In this document: positions 37,618 to 48,207 of the stretch, piece after piece
How positions within the stretch are numbered: the stretch's first letter is position 1
Layout of the letters: each line of letters opens with the position of its first letter
IMG/VR virus record: IMGVR_UViG_3300018080_000020
Location: 1-64,000 of that record
From: a virus
Length of the DNA stretch: 64,000 bases
Strand: one strand, 5' to 3'
The notes under the pieces: generated by a model
Told to the model about the DNA's origin: nothing
What the model saw: only the letters and a program-made list of their open reading frames with translations
The model's database searches: none
Made by a program: the position numbers and the translations under genes

Positions 37618-40600
37618 TTAGCTTCTCCCTTTCACCCTTTTAACTACGTTATGCAGTAGGGTATTTCTTTGTTCTGTTAACCTGTCTATCTCTTCCCTTT
37701 TTTTCTCAGGAGATCTATTGCTCTCAGCTATCAGACGCTGTCTTGCACGAATGCGTGATATACGTTCTTGAACCTTTCTAAGATGCTTGTACCTGCTAAG
37801 TTCAATCCGATGTGTCTGTCTATACAGTCTACCCTTTATGCCCTGATGATACTTTTTGTAGTTATTCATGGCACTGTTTGCTTCATCAGATGCACGCAGC
37901 ATCTCGTAGAACTCTTCTTCAGACTTAGTCCTGTACGGTGCTGCATTCCCCTTAACGAACCTTCCGATACCAGTAATGTATCTATCACCAATCCGTGTTG
38001 CAGGATCTTCTGGATATGATGTTAGCCACTGCATAATACCCTTATCGATCATGTACATTGCTGCAGTTCCAAAACCACCCAATATGTCATTAACTAACTG
38101 GTCGATACGTTTAGGTGACACTTGGCTAATATGTTTACCGACAACTGAGCCTAACCATTTCGCAATATCGCTACTGCGTTCATTATACCTGTCAGGTGCT
38201 GGTAGGCCCTGCTCACGCAGTGACTCGATAGGAGCACCAGTAAAGAAGTTCTTGTTAGCATACTGTTGTGCTATTGGTTTAATCCATTGTGGGAATACAT
38301 CCATTCTGAACGTATCAACAATAGTGTCCTTAACAACTTTGAACAATCGTTTACCATCAACAGATCCGTTCAGGTATTGTCCAAAGAACACAGGCAGTGT
38401 TCCAAAGACAGCACCAAGTTCGAATGGAAGTGGTATGCGAAGGTGGCCTATGCCGAATGGTACATCAAAGAAGTTCATGTACTGAAGTCTCTCATAGTCC
38501 TGTAGCTCTTTGTACCGATCATCATCAGCATTCCAGCAGTGTACAACTCCTGCTAACACTGTTAGCATAGCACCACGTAGTAGTAGATTATTACGTGTCT
38601 TCTTGTCTGTGAATGTTCGACCTACCTTATATAGACCCTGAATTCTGGCGTTAAGGAACGGTATATTTCTTATTGCTGCTTGGACGATAGCTGCTTTACC
38701 TGACATGTAGAAGTCTAACAGATCCTTTGCCCGGTATCCGGCCTCTAACTTAGACTTACCGGACTCTTTAAGCCTCATGTACAGGCCAAGCCGTGCAGCA
38801 TTTTCGGATGCTTCACCGAACCTACCCCATAGCTCCTTAGCCTTAGCAAACTTATCCTTATTAGTTATATCCTTATGCAGCTTCTTAAGTGCCTTCTGAC
38901 CTGTCTTTCCTATATCACGTTGGTGATAAGCACCAGAGAAAGCACCACCCGTTGCAGCGAGCTCACGCATTATATCATCGTTCTTAATGGCGTGCTTAAA
39001 GCCTTTGATTGAATCGATCAGTGGCCTGAATGACTTCTCGATCAACGCAACGTGTGCTGTATCACGGACAAAGTTAGCCACACGGAAAGCTGGCATTACT
39101 GTCACTCCCCATGTAAGCCATTTTTTAGGCATACTTAACCATTGGCTTGTCTTTCCCTGTGAGACTGAGTGAAGGTCTATCAGTGTAGAGGCAAGTACAG
39201 GATCTTCGACACGTATCTTTTGAGCGTTACCCTTCACGTATATCTTAAGGACATTATTACCAGTAGCCTTAGTGTCTTCCTTCTTTGCAAGTCCAGCCTG
39301 AACCATAATAGAGAGCGACTTCTTTCTCGCCATATTATGCAGGGCCTCATGGAACATAAAGCCATAGTTATTTACTAAGTTCTGGACAGGATCTCCTAAG
39401 GCAGACTTACCACCTTTAAGTTTACGAATGACCTGTTTAATATCCTTTCCTCCGGCTCTCTGGAATATAGTCTCCATCTCACCAGTACTTGGATCTTCAA
39501 TCATTCTCGTAAATGGAATATAGTACTTACGTTCCCAGCCCTTACGCTTAGTAGCATCAATAATTCCTGCTTTCTCAAGAAAGTCAAGCATACCCTTATT
39601 AATACGCTCTAAGTCCTTTTCTACCTCATCCCATACCTTTCTGTTCTCTCTGTAAATTTGATCCGTATGGCTCAGTAGAATCTTAACAGTTTCAGCATCA
39701 TCAAGGTTCTCACCGAACAGGTTCTGTCTATCCTTAGCCATAAGCTCTTGTGCTGACTTACCTAAGTATCTAAAGAAGAATGGTTCCCTCTGTTCTTCTG
39801 GAAGTTTTCTTATAGCCTCAAAGAGTCCACCATCACCAGCGTTAGATGCCCAGTGCTCTTCGTATACTGGCACACCGTGCTCAAGAACCTGTCTAAACAT
39901 AGTAGGGAATGAGCTTAGCATTCTGTGAGCCTTATACCCGGACATAGCCGTTGATATATCCTTACCTTCTTCAAGTAACTTCAGTGCGTGAAGGTCATCT
40001 GCAATCCATAGTATTGCCCTATCCCAGAAGCTTAGCTCTAACCTGTTAGCAGACTTGGCTGGCTTATCCTGTGCATAACCGAACCCTTCGAATACAGCCT
40101 TGGCTTTAGGATCTTTGATACCTTCAGTCCAAGACTTAGCATACCTCACTTGTGAGTCAGTCTTTTCAAATTTTTTTTCTATGAAGTTCTTATAGTTAGC
40201 ACCAGTTACCTTGTTAAAATCATCTTTTGTAATGTTAGACTTTCCAAGTAATCTTACCGGGGCTGACTCAAACAAGCGTACTTGTCCAACCGCAGGAACG
40301 TACCATCCCTTATATCCAAGCTTTCTAAGCTCAACATCAGATGGTTTGTTTGCTTCCTTGACCTCATAGATCTCGTCAGCATTCACACGTGATAAATACA
40401 CTGGCAAGTTACCAAATCGATGTGCCTCAATACTCTTAGCGTCCTTTGGTACGTACCAGTTAGACTTATGCAAGAATCCTTCGTACAGTTCTCCTGTTTC
40501 CCAGTCCTTAATCTCATGTCTTTCAGCACCAATTTGACCTGTACCCATGTACTTAGGATCGATCTCTTTAAGCTCACCCTTTGGTGAATAGTGTATGATG

Positions 40601-43600
40601 TCCATGTACTTATTGTTAAAGTCAATTGGAATAGAGAACTTTACTTCTTTGCCCTTTATAAGTACAGATGTATAATAATTATCAAGCTTGTTGCTGAAGT
40701 TTATATTATTAAGATCACCACGATTGTATGTACCGTCTTGATAAATAAGATCACCGTTATGGATAACGCTTTCCTGATCGTACTTTTTAGCAAGGTCTAA
40801 TGCAGCCTCATTTGAAATTTCAAACACAAGGAAAGATTCTTCAAGGTTATCATACCTACCTTCAACAGGTACGTACTCGTATCCTTTATCTTGAAGTTCT
40901 TCAACAAGCCTCTTATTACGCTTCTCGTTCTCTTCACGTGATAAGGCTTTAGCTTGTGGGTTCTCAGCAGTAAGGATAGCAAAGTCTCTGGTCTTTAAGA
41001 TAGACTCTTTTGTTTTACTACCTCTAAACTCAGCCAGTGAAACCTCTATACCACCAAGTTGCAATGACTTAGGGTTACTATCGGCAAAGTATTTAGGGTT
41101 AAGTGGTGCTGCTTTAACGTTAAACGGTTTTTTACCCTTTTTATTTATATACTCTCTATACTCTTGTTCAAGGTCAGATAGCTTAGGTATCTTGCCAAGG
41201 TTAAACTTTTTAGCAAGCGTACCAGTCTTATCTGGCCCCATCATTTTATCAAGATATTCAAGAGGAGTTAAACCGTCAAGTGCAGCAGACTTTGTGTTTA
41301 GTCCCTCAGCATAATCAAACACTTCACCTTCTCGACCACCTTCTGTCTTTTGAACTTCATGTACCCATAGTGCAGCTTGAACTTGCTGCGGAGTTACATT
41401 ATAGCCTTCTTTAGATAGCTTATCTGCAATTTCAAACATCTTATGCCTTGCACTAAAGGCTTCCGGTTTTGTGAGTGCAGCGTCTATCTCTGTAAGCTCC
41501 ATTTTACCATCAGCAATATCTTGTAGTATTCTATTATTAAGCTTAGTTGGCCCATAAAATATACGATACATCCAACGGTCATTAACGGTAGCTATATCAT
41601 CACCAAGCAATGCCCGGATAAACTCTGTTACTTTAAACTGTGATGACTTCACAGATTCAGTATAGAACTTTCCACCAGTAAGTTTATTGAGCTTGCTAAG
41701 TAACATGTTTGGGAACCTTGATCTTGGCATATCAAGTTTACCCTGTAGGTATAAATATGTTTCAGTAGCCCACTTAGCATTTGTACTTACACGCCCACCC
41801 GGTGAGGTTAGTGCAAGCAGTATATTAAATATACCAGCGTCATCACCAAACTTTTCTGCTACTAATTTTTGATGGTTCTGATACCATGTTACTGCCTTAG
41901 GATGCTTATCCATCATGTATTTAACGGTATCCACATATTTATTTGTTGGTCTTTGGAACTCGTTAAACTGTCTAAGCTCTCCATACATGTAATGGCTCTT
42001 TGCAGCTTCAAGTATAAGATCTATCTGTTTAAGGTTAAGCTCTGGCGTTCTACCAGTTTTAAATACCCTTTGCAGCCAATTATTAATGAAGTCTCTTATT
42101 CTTGTCCAGATCGTTTTTCTTTTAACTGGATCAAGACCCTCAGCACGATGGGCCATAAACTCTTCTGCAAGATATATGCGTGCCTCTTCTGGCTTAAGGT
42201 TCTTTAGCTCAGGCCCATATATTTTTTTCATCTGAGTATATTCAGGTAGATCTTTAACAACATCGTGAACAGATAACATTAACTGATCAAAGTCAATATC
42301 GTTAGACTTACAGAATTTCTTTAAGCCCTCATGACCAATATGCTCATGCATCCAAATAGCAATAGCTTCATTAGTGTCTACAAGGTTATCAGAAAATAGA
42401 AAGACCTTTCCATCAGGGGTTTTCATACCCTTTTCTTTAGACAGCTTAGCATCAGAGTATTTTTTAGGTAGTTCGCTTGGATTCCTTAGAACTTTAGTGG
42501 TTAGGCCACGTGAACCCATAATATCTGTGAGTGGCTTAACTGCATTCTGAATTATCTTGTGCTTCAGCTTAGGTGCTGGCTTAGAACTCTTGGCGTACCT
42601 CACCTGTACCCTGTCAGTTTCCTTAACCTCATGGTTAGTTTGAAGCCTGTCAAGTGCTTTGTTCATAGACTCAATGCTAACATCTTCGCCTTGAGGTATG
42701 ATAAAGGTTTGTCCGGCCTTCATTGTTCCAACTGGCTTATAGGTTGTAAACTGTTCACCAACCCCTTCCCATGTACCATCATATTTTAATAGCCCGGGAA
42801 CGGATTCATTAACCTTTTTAACTACGCTCTCTGATAGTGAAGATTTGGCATAACGGATCTTACCTTGTTTTTTCAGTCTTCTAAACAGAGGCTTAAAGTC
42901 ATCGATGACCTTTTGTTTCTGAGCAGGAGTCTTAGCCTTACGCACTAACTCATCACGCTTAGTTAGGACAGAGCTAACACTATCAATATCAGCAACCTTC
43001 ATTTTAGCTTTACTGCTAAGCTTTTCTTCTTCGGTAAGCTTCTGTTTACCCTTTTGTCTCAGGGCCTCTACCTGTTCTGCCAAGCGTTTCTTTCTACCAC
43101 GCTGCAGGGCCTCACGATAGGTTTCCTTGACCTGAGCACGTGTAGTTAACTTTTCTCCGATAAGTTTAGCCTTTTCTGCTGAGCGTTTTTTAGCTTTTTC
43201 TGCAAGTCTCTTCTCAGATTCAGTTCTCTTTTTCTTCGCTGCAGCTTTCGCTTGAGCTTGGAGTTTGGAGACAGTAGGACGGTTCTGAACAATTTTTCTT
43301 TGTAGATCTTCTCGTTCAGCAGCATCTTCTTGAACTGGTTGTTTGTATGATCTTTTTCTTTCTTCATACTTCACCTGTGCCTTACCAGCCTTTTTACCAG
43401 CTATAGTTCCCTCTTCCTTACCTTGCTCCTTTGCGATCTTTGTTGCTTCTAAGTGATCAATACGATCTGTAAGAATACCAGATACTCGTTGTCCTACGGC
43501 CTGTACCTTAGGATCAGCATGGTTGATAAGTGACCTTATATTCCATCGTGCTAACTTAAGAGTACCAATATTTTCAGAGTCAGATATTAACAGGTCACGT

Positions 43601-45015
43601 GCCTTATCTAATCCCTTAGACTTAGCAGGACTCTCTCCGGCCTCTTGGATCTGTCTTGAAATATCATCAACAGCGTCAAGTGCATTACCGTCAGATTCGT
43701 TAATGTGGTTGATAAAGTGATCTAACTGTTCAGTCTTAGCCTGTTCAAGGACTGCCTGAGCATTCTCACGCTTTAACCTATCCTCACTTGCCTGTCTTTC
43801 ACCAGCATGACGTGCCTCTCTTGCCATCTCAGCGTTCATTTCAGCCTGACGTGACTGTTGTGCAGCAAGGACTTGGTTCTCTGTTTTCTGTACTTGTTTC
43901 TGTCTTTCGTACTGTTCAAGCGTAATTCCGGCTTCGGCTGTGCTTGGAGATTCAACTACCTCTGCTACCTTTTTACCTGTACCAGTCTCTGTTACAGTGT
44001 CTTGTTTTGGTCTTTCGCCTGTTTGAAGCTCCTCTTCTTCTTCAAACATTTCATCGAGATCTTTAGGCTCCTTAACCTTATCAGGATGTGCCTCATACTC
44101 TTCTATCTGTTCCTTTGTAGCTCTAAGCTTTTCGTATACCTTTTGTTTTCTTTCTTCAAAGTAATCGGCAGCATTAGCAGGGCCACTAATAACAACACCA
44201 GCACCCGGAATAAGAGCACCACCTACAGCACCTGTCTGCATAGCACGGTTTCGTTGTTCCTTGAACTCCTCACTATCTGTATACTCATCCCACATCTTGT
44301 AGAGTTCTTCTTTTGTAGCATTAGGATTAGCAGCGTACAGGTCAGCCCATACCTCAGTGTATGCTTGTATACCCTCTTCACCTGCTTCACCTAAAGCACC
44401 AGTACCAATTGCCCTTATTATATCAAATAAACGATCTCCAATTTTAGCCTTAGTGCCAAGGTGTTTTATAACACGCTTTAGAGCACCAAGTTCCAAAAGG
44501 TTACCAGCCATTTCTGCAGGTGTTGATGTGATAGCATGAAGTAAAGCAGCCTCATTAGCAACCTGTTCGTCTATACCACGATCAAGAAGCTCTTCGTTCT
44601 TTTGACCGTACAGTGCAGCAAAGGTTAATCCAGTACCGATAGGTGCATTAATAGCAGTAGCAATCATCGGTGCTGCATACGTAGCCATACCAACGACAGC
44701 ATCTTCAACTATACCAGATGATTCACCCTGAGGATCTTCAAACTGTTTACCCCACGATCTAAGTCTTTCGATCCATTCAGGTTTCTTCTTCTCTCCTTCA
44801 GGGCCTCGGAATGCCTGTGCTGCTCCACCAGCTATACCAGTAGCTACATCTCCAACTCCCTTGTCGAGTGCTTGACCTATCCGTGTAAAGGTTTCTTGTT
44901 CAAAGAACCCACGTTCAGCAGGTTCAAATCCTTCAGGTAAGTCATCATCACTCGCTGCAAATCCTTCTGGAAGATCTTCTTCCTCAACTGTAAATCCATC
45001 AGGTAGATCTGTCAT
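37618..45015 (-). CDS. Giant polyvalent virion/ejection protein
   Basis: 2465 aa, ATG after AGAGAGG. N-terminal DLPEGF-type repeats (about 4-32), hydrophobic stretches (about 90-280), a long charged coiled-coil region (about 300-690), a zincin-type HEHIGHEGL at about 885, a segment like DUF3293 (EESFLVFEI...LAKKYDQESVI) at about 1375-1410, and a C-terminal LPD38-like domain (WLTWGVTVMPAFRVANFVRD) near 1950-1980. Such multidomain proteins of podoviruses are packaged and injected with DNA. A copy of the operator palindrome lies in its coding sequence (40145-40159). Confidence 0.8.
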   Translation of the reverse strand: MTDLPDGFTVEEEDLPEGFAASDDDLPEGFEPAERGFFEQETFTRIGQALDKGVGDVATGIAGGAAQAFRGPEGEKKKPEWIERLRSWGKQFEDPQGESSGIVEDAVVGMATYAAPMIATAINAPIGTGLTFAALYGQKNEELLDRGIDEQVANEAALLHAITSTPAEMAGNLLELGALKRVIKHLGTKAKIGDRLFDIIRAIGTGALGEAGEEGIQAYTEVWADLYAANPNATKEELYKMWDEYTDSEEFKEQRNRAMQTGAVGGALIPGAGVVISGPANAADYFEERKQKVYEKLRATKEQIEEYEAHPDKVKEPKDLDEMFEEEEELQTGERPKQDTVTETGTGKKVAEVVESPSTAEAGITLEQYERQKQVQKTENQVLAAQQSRQAEMNAEMAREARHAGERQASEDRLKRENAQAVLEQAKTEQLDHFINHINESDGNALDAVDDISRQIQEAGESPAKSKGLDKARDLLISDSENIGTLKLARWNIRSLINHADPKVQAVGQRVSGILTDRIDHLEATKIAKEQGKEEGTIAGKKAGKAQVKYEERKRSYKQPVQEDAAEREDLQRKIVQNRPTVSKLQAQAKAAAKKKRTESEKRLAEKAKKRSAEKAKLIGEKLTTRAQVKETYREALQRGRKKRLAEQVEALRQKGKQKLTEEEKLSSKAKMKVADIDSVSSVLTKRDELVRKAKTPAQKQKVIDDFKPLFRRLKKQGKIRYAKSSLSESVVKKVNESVPGLLKYDGTWEGVGEQFTTYKPVGTMKAGQTFIIPQGEDVSIESMNKALDRLQTNHEVKETDRVQVRYAKSSKPAPKLKHKIIQNAVKPLTDIMGSRGLTTKVLRNPSELPKKYSDAKLSKEKGMKTPDGKVFLFSDNLVDTNEAIAIWMHEHIGHEGLKKFCKSNDIDFDQLMLSVHDVVKDLPEYTQMKKIYGPELKNLKPEEARIYLAEEFMAHRAEGLDPVKRKTIWTRIRDFINNWLQRVFKTGRTPELNLKQIDLILEAAKSHYMYGELRQFNEFQRPTNKYVDTVKYMMDKHPKAVTWYQNHQKLVAEKFGDDAGIFNILLALTSPGGRVSTNAKWATETYLYLQGKLDMPRSRFPNMLLSKLNKLTGGKFYTESVKSSQFKVTEFIRALLGDDIATVNDRWMYRIFYGPTKLNNRILQDIADGKMELTEIDAALTKPEAFSARHKMFEIADKLSKEGYNVTPQQVQAALWVHEVQKTEGGREGEVFDYAEGLNTKSAALDGLTPLEYLDKMMGPDKTGTLAKKFNLGKIPKLSDLEQEYREYINKKGKKPFNVKAAPLNPKYFADSNPKSLQLGGIEVSLAEFRGSKTKESILKTRDFAILTAENPQAKALSREENEKRNKRLVEELQDKGYEYVPVEGRYDNLEESFLVFEISNEAALDLAKKYDQESVIHNGDLIYQDGTYNRGDLNNINFSNKLDNYYTSVLIKGKEVKFSIPIDFNNKYMDIIHYSPKGELKEIDPKYMGTGQIGAERHEIKDWETGELYEGFLHKSNWYVPKDAKSIEAHRFGNLPVYLSRVNADEIYEVKEANKPSDVELRKLGYKGWYVPAVGQVRLFESAPVRLLGKSNITKDDFNKVTGANYKNFIEKKFEKTDSQVRYAKSWTEGIKDPKAKAVFEGFGYAQDKPAKSANRLELSFWDRAILWIADDLHALKLLEEGKDISTAMSGYKAHRMLSSFPTMFRQVLEHGVPVYEEHWASNAGDGGLFEAIRKLPEEQREPFFFRYLGKSAQELMAKDRQNLFGENLDDAETVKILLSHTDQIYRENRKVWDEVEKDLERINKGMLDFLEKAGIIDATKRKGWERKYYIPFTRMIEDPSTGEMETIFQRAGGKDIKQVIRKLKGGKSALGDPVQNLVNNYGFMFHEALHNMARKKSLSIMVQAGLAKKEDTKATGNNVLKIYVKGNAQKIRVEDPVLASTLIDLHSVSQGKTSQWLSMPKKWLTWGVTVMPAFRVANFVRDTAHVALIEKSFRPLIDSIKGFKHAIKNDDIMRELAATGGAFSGAYHQRDIGKTGQKALKKLHKDITNKDKFAKAKELWGRFGEASENAARLGLYMRLKESGKSKLEAGYRAKDLLDFYMSGKAAIVQAAIRNIPFLNARIQGLYKVGRTFTDKKTRNNLLLRGAMLTVLAGVVHCWNADDDRYKELQDYERLQYMNFFDVPFGIGHLRIPLPFELGAVFGTLPVFFGQYLNGSVDGKRLFKVVKDTIVDTFRMDVFPQWIKPIAQQYANKNFFTGAPIESLREQGLPAPDRYNERSSDIAKWLGSVVGKHISQVSPKRIDQLVNDILGGFGTAAMYMIDKGIMQWLTSYPEDPATRIGDRYITGIGRFVKGNAAPYRTKSEEEFYEMLRASDEANSAMNNYKKYHQGIKGRLYRQTHRIELSRYKHLRKVQERISRIRARQRLIAESNRSPEKKREEIDRLTEQRNTLLHNVVKRVKGRS
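40145..40159. promoter_or_regulatory. Operator-like palindrome inside the giant gene (site n)
   Basis: CTCACTTGTGAGTCA, fully matching the motif though inside coding sequence. Could be a stoperator-type site acting on transcription through the gene. Confidence 0.45.
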
Positions 45016-45026
45016 TTAGACCTCTC

Positions 45027-46412
45027 TTAGAATGGCATGTTAGATATGCCTCTTGGTTCTTCAGTAGTTTTTTCAGAGGCTACCCTTTTCCATTTTCCTT
45101 CTTTATTCTTTTCGTATCGAACACTTCCGTCAGTACTTTCAAGTACTGTGGCTGATACTTTCTTATAAGACTTACCGTCAGGGCCTTTAAAGGTTTTACC
45201 CTTAGTAACCTTTTTAGTATTCTCGATCTGATTACCTTTACTGTCGGTTACTTTTATTTTTTCTTTTTGAGCAAAGAACTCTGTAAGGCTATGTTTTTTT
45301 CTTAAGCCCTTTACCCACTCTGTATATTCAGGTGTGTTTTCGTCATAAGGAGGATACTCTAATTCTTCAAGATACCTTTTATAGTTTTCCTTATCTGCAT
45401 ACTTTTTAAGGAATTTTGACTCATACTCTTGTTCAGCTTCATCCCAAGAAACACCATTTTTTTCTGCAATCTTCTTAATCTCTTTTTGTCTTGGTGTTAA
45501 TCCTTTCAGGCCACTTCGATTATACTCAGCCTCAGACTTAGCTTTATCAATACCAGCAACAGTCTTTTGTTCCTCATAGCTCTTAAAGCCATTATCCTCA
45601 AGGTACTTTTGGCCTTCCTCACCTTCCCATTCATTACCTGTACCGGGTTCAGCATATACTGTCTTTACACCACCACCACGTGCTCCAATATAATCGTACT
45701 GATTAAAACTAAGTATTCTCCTACCCTTTCCGTTAGTAAATACTGTAGCATTCTTTCTTGCTTCAAGATTATCCTGTCTCCACTTTTCATCATTATAGGT
45801 CATGTATTTAAAAAACTTATTGGCACCCTCTTTTGATATACCCGGAACGTCACCTTTAAATTCAAAGTACGTTCCAATTATATTTCTAACTGCAGACTCT
45901 TGTGGAATAGGTTCCTTATGAATTTCACCAGTAATCTCATTCACAACACGCATAGTGCTATTACTATGGTTAAAATCAACTATCTTAAATCCATTATTAA
46001 TTATATTATAGTTTGGCTTTATAAGGTTCTCAAGGGCCTTATTATACTGACCACGTTTCGATTCTATAACTTTACCATCTGGTGACTTTGTAGAATTAAT
46101 CTCGACCGTAGCTTGGGCTGTTTGTCTTTGAAGTGCAAGCATAGTTGCGTTGTATCGCTTAACGTTTAAGTCCATCTTTTGGTTTTCAATTTCACCATGG
46201 ATCTTCTGTGCAGCAGCCCATGCCCTACCATCGTGTCCTTCAATCTTTGATGCATCAAAGTTTTTATCTTTTTCTAAAGCGGAAAGGTATTCACTTGTTG
46301 CACTGTTAGTTTGCATATCCTGAATATCTTTATTCATTCCTACAAGTGACCTAACACTATTTGCTATTCCCATCCAATCGTTAAATGTTGGTCTTCCGTA
46401 TTCATCGACCAT
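45027..46412 (-). CDS. Putative internal virion protein
   Basis: 461 aa, AAGGAGAT upstream. Largely helical and charged (KDKNFDASKIEGHDGR, AQKIHGEIENQKMDL); no signal. Placed before the giant protein in the transcript, like T7 internal core proteins. Function inferred from position. Confidence 0.6.
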   Translation of the reverse strand: MVDEYGRPTFNDWMGIANSVRSLVGMNKDIQDMQTNSATSEYLSALEKDKNFDASKIEGHDGRAWAAAQKIHGEIENQKMDLNVKRYNATMLALQRQTAQATVEINSTKSPDGKVIESKRGQYNKALENLIKPNYNIINNGFKIVDFNHSNSTMRVVNEITGEIHKEPIPQESAVRNIIGTYFEFKGDVPGISKEGANKFFKYMTYNDEKWRQDNLEARKNATVFTNGKGRRILSFNQYDYIGARGGGVKTVYAEPGTGNEWEGEEGQKYLEDNGFKSYEEQKTVAGIDKAKSEAEYNRSGLKGLTPRQKEIKKIAEKNGVSWDEAEQEYESKFLKKYADKENYKRYLEELEYPPYDENTPEYTEWVKGLRKKHSLTEFFAQKEKIKVTDSKGNQIENTKKVTKGKTFKGPDGKSYKKVSATVLESTDGSVRYEKNKEGKWKRVASEKTTEEPRGISNMPF

Positions 46413-46422
46413 GATAATCTCC

Positions 46423-46755
46423 TTAACTCATATAGTATGCTAACAGCCCAACACCAGCACCAATACCAGCACCCCACCAACCTAAACTGCTACCCATCTT
46501 TGCTCCTGTTGCCATGGATGCAATACTGGCACCAGCAGCGGCACCACCCATTGCTGACATAAGACCGCCACCAAACGTGTGCCCGGGTGCTTGTGTTTCT
46601 GATGTTTTAGTTCCCTTTTGAGACATACTTGCAAGTGTTCGGGATGCCTGTGCAAGCGTATTAGATGCAGCCTCCTTAGGGTCTTTTGGTTGATAGAGGC
46701 CACGAACACCAGTTCCTTGTACCCCTCTTAAGTTTAATCCAGATAGTCCAGCCAT
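46423..46755 (-). CDS. Gly/Ala-rich virion protein with membrane-like segments
   Basis: 110 aa from ATG 46755 after GGAGGA; a longer start overlaps the previous gene without a site. Residues about 58-108 are Gly/Ala/Met-rich and hydrophobic (MGGAAAGASIASMATGAK), possible membrane-spanning pore part of an ejection channel. Confidence 0.6.
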   Translation of the reverse strand: MAGLSGLNLRGVQGTGVRGLYQPKDPKEAASNTLAQASRTLASMSQKGTKTSETQAPGHTFGGGLMSAMGGAAAGASIASMATGAKMGSSLGWWGAGIGAGVGLLAYYMS

Positions 46756-46765
46756 TATATCCTCC

Positions 46766-47485
46766 TTATGCTCCTGCTCGTCTGTCAAGGCCTATAAGCT
46801 GTTCAGCAGTAGCAAGTCTTTGGAAGTTTTCAGCCTCTGCGTTTACTCTTGACACGTTACGTGCAAGTCCTGTAGCCCGGGCACGGTCAAGAGAGCTTGT
46901 TTTAAGCATATCTGCAATACGTCCACTACTTACGTTAAGGCCCATTCTTGCTGCCGATCTTCTTGCTGCAGATTCAGCACCAGATAATGATTGAGCAACA
47001 TCAGCAGCAGCCGTATCCATTCTACTTTTAACATTAATACCTGAAAGTGCCTGTTCATAGAACTCAGATGATACTGCGTGCCTTTGTGGAATAAGGTCTA
47101 TCTCAGACTCAAGCCACTCTTTCCTATAGCCAACCTCGTATGGTGTTAGCTCAAGGATTCCTTCGGCAGTTGCTTTCTGGGCTTCAAGCGTAGCAAGCTG
47201 TGTGTCAACCTCAAATGGAAGAAGCTCTAAGTTAGCTGTAATTTGTGCCTCTTCGTATGGCTTATAGGTTGTTTCCCAGTATTCAAAGTAAGCATCAGAC
47301 TGTTCTTGTTGTTTTTCAGCAATGGCAGCCATACGTGCATTGTACTCTTTATCAACCTCATTAGTAACTGTAGTTTTACTTGTTCCATCCTTGCACTGTG
47401 CTACCTCACCGAAATATTCGAACGAATCTTCTTCGATTACACTTAATGTATCAATATCAAGTACGACTTTATTATAAATCCTCAT
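46766..47485 (-). CDS. Internal virion protein
   Basis: 239 aa. Helical, Ala/Glu-rich with long coiled-coil potential (about 45-230). Same position as internal core proteins (gp14-like) of podoviruses. Overlaps the acetyltransferase-like gene by 14 nt. Confidence 0.6.
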   Translation of the reverse strand: MRIYNKVVLDIDTLSVIEEDSFEYFGEVAQCKDGTSKTTVTNEVDKEYNARMAAIAEKQQEQSDAYFEYWETTYKPYEEAQITANLELLPFEVDTQLATLEAQKATAEGILELTPYEVGYRKEWLESEIDLIPQRHAVSSEFYEQALSGINVKSRMDTAAADVAQSLSGAESAARRSAARMGLNVSSGRIADMLKTSSLDRARATGLARNVSRVNAEAENFQRLATAEQLIGLDRRAGA

Positions 47486-47999
47486 GATCTTTGCCCCTTA
47501 CGTAATAGCTAATTACACAGGTTTCACTCTTACCTTTTTTTTCATTCCATGATAAGTATGGTATTCTGCCAACGATAGTCATGCCTATTAGTTTAGCAAA
47601 CCTGATTGCTTTAATATTACTAATTGGTGTATACCCTGTTATGACGTTTAATAGGTATTCGTTATTAGCTTTAATAGACATTATATATCGTAAAAAGTAC
47701 TTACCTAACCTTATAGCATCACGTGTACTTATATCTTTTACTGTACACCAGTGACACCTTGCAGTCTTTGTTTCTACACGATTCAACCAAGCTATAGCTG
47801 CTGGTTCTTTATTTAAGTGAAGTATAAAAAGGCTACTGTTTGTTTTCATAACATAAAGAAAATCATTAGCACTGTCTATCCTGCTATTATCAAATATGTG
47901 CCCATGACCATGCTCTATGATTTTATTATACAGGCCCTTTATAAAAGAATCTTTAAAAGTCCTTATACCATCAACACTTGTATATGGTATTATTTCCAT
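47472..47999 (-). CDS. GNAT acetyltransferase-like protein
   Basis: 175 aa from ATG 47999, which is coupled to the upstream stop as TAATATG; a GTG 18 nt earlier is an alternative. Segment ARCHWCTVKDISTRDAIRLGKYFLRYIM, then NVITGYTPISNIKAIRFAKLIGMTIVGR fits the GNAT fold (motif A and B region), in the same place as acetyltransferase-like proteins of podovirus virions. Confidence 0.65.
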   Translation of the reverse strand: MEIIPYTSVDGIRTFKDSFIKGLYNKIIEHGHGHIFDNSRIDSANDFLYVMKTNSSLFILHLNKEPAAIAWLNRVETKTARCHWCTVKDISTRDAIRLGKYFLRYIMSIKANNEYLLNVITGYTPISNIKAIRFAKLIGMTIVGRIPYLSWNEKKGKSETCVISYYVRGKDHEDL

Positions 48000-48000
48000 A

Positions 48001-48207
48001 TTACTTTTTTTTGCCACTTAGTTCTTCTTTCAGTGCTCTAACTTGTTCTTGTAATGTAACTATAGTTTGCTCATAGATCTTAACCTTAAGTTCAGCCTCT
48101 GCATAAAACTTCAATAGTACATCAACAGGTATACCACCAGATTGTTTAGGATCAATTACCTTTTGTGGTTCTGCTTTCGGTTTATTCTTATTAGTTTTTT
48201 TTGCCAT
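48001..48207 (-). CDS. Small coiled-coil protein
   Basis: 68 aa. Lys-rich N-terminus, then a heptad helix KVKIYEQTIVTLQEQVRALK. Overlaps the fibre gene end by 17 nt. Could be a chaperone or trimerisation factor. Confidence 0.6.
   Translation of the reverse strand: MAKKTNKNKPKAEPQKVIDPKQSGGIPVDVLLKFYAEAELKVKIYEQTIVTLQEQVRALKEELSGKKK

Noticed and set aside
37462-45015. Plus-strand frames inside the giant gene
   Set aside because: Shadow frames; many, short, and without ribosome-binding sites.
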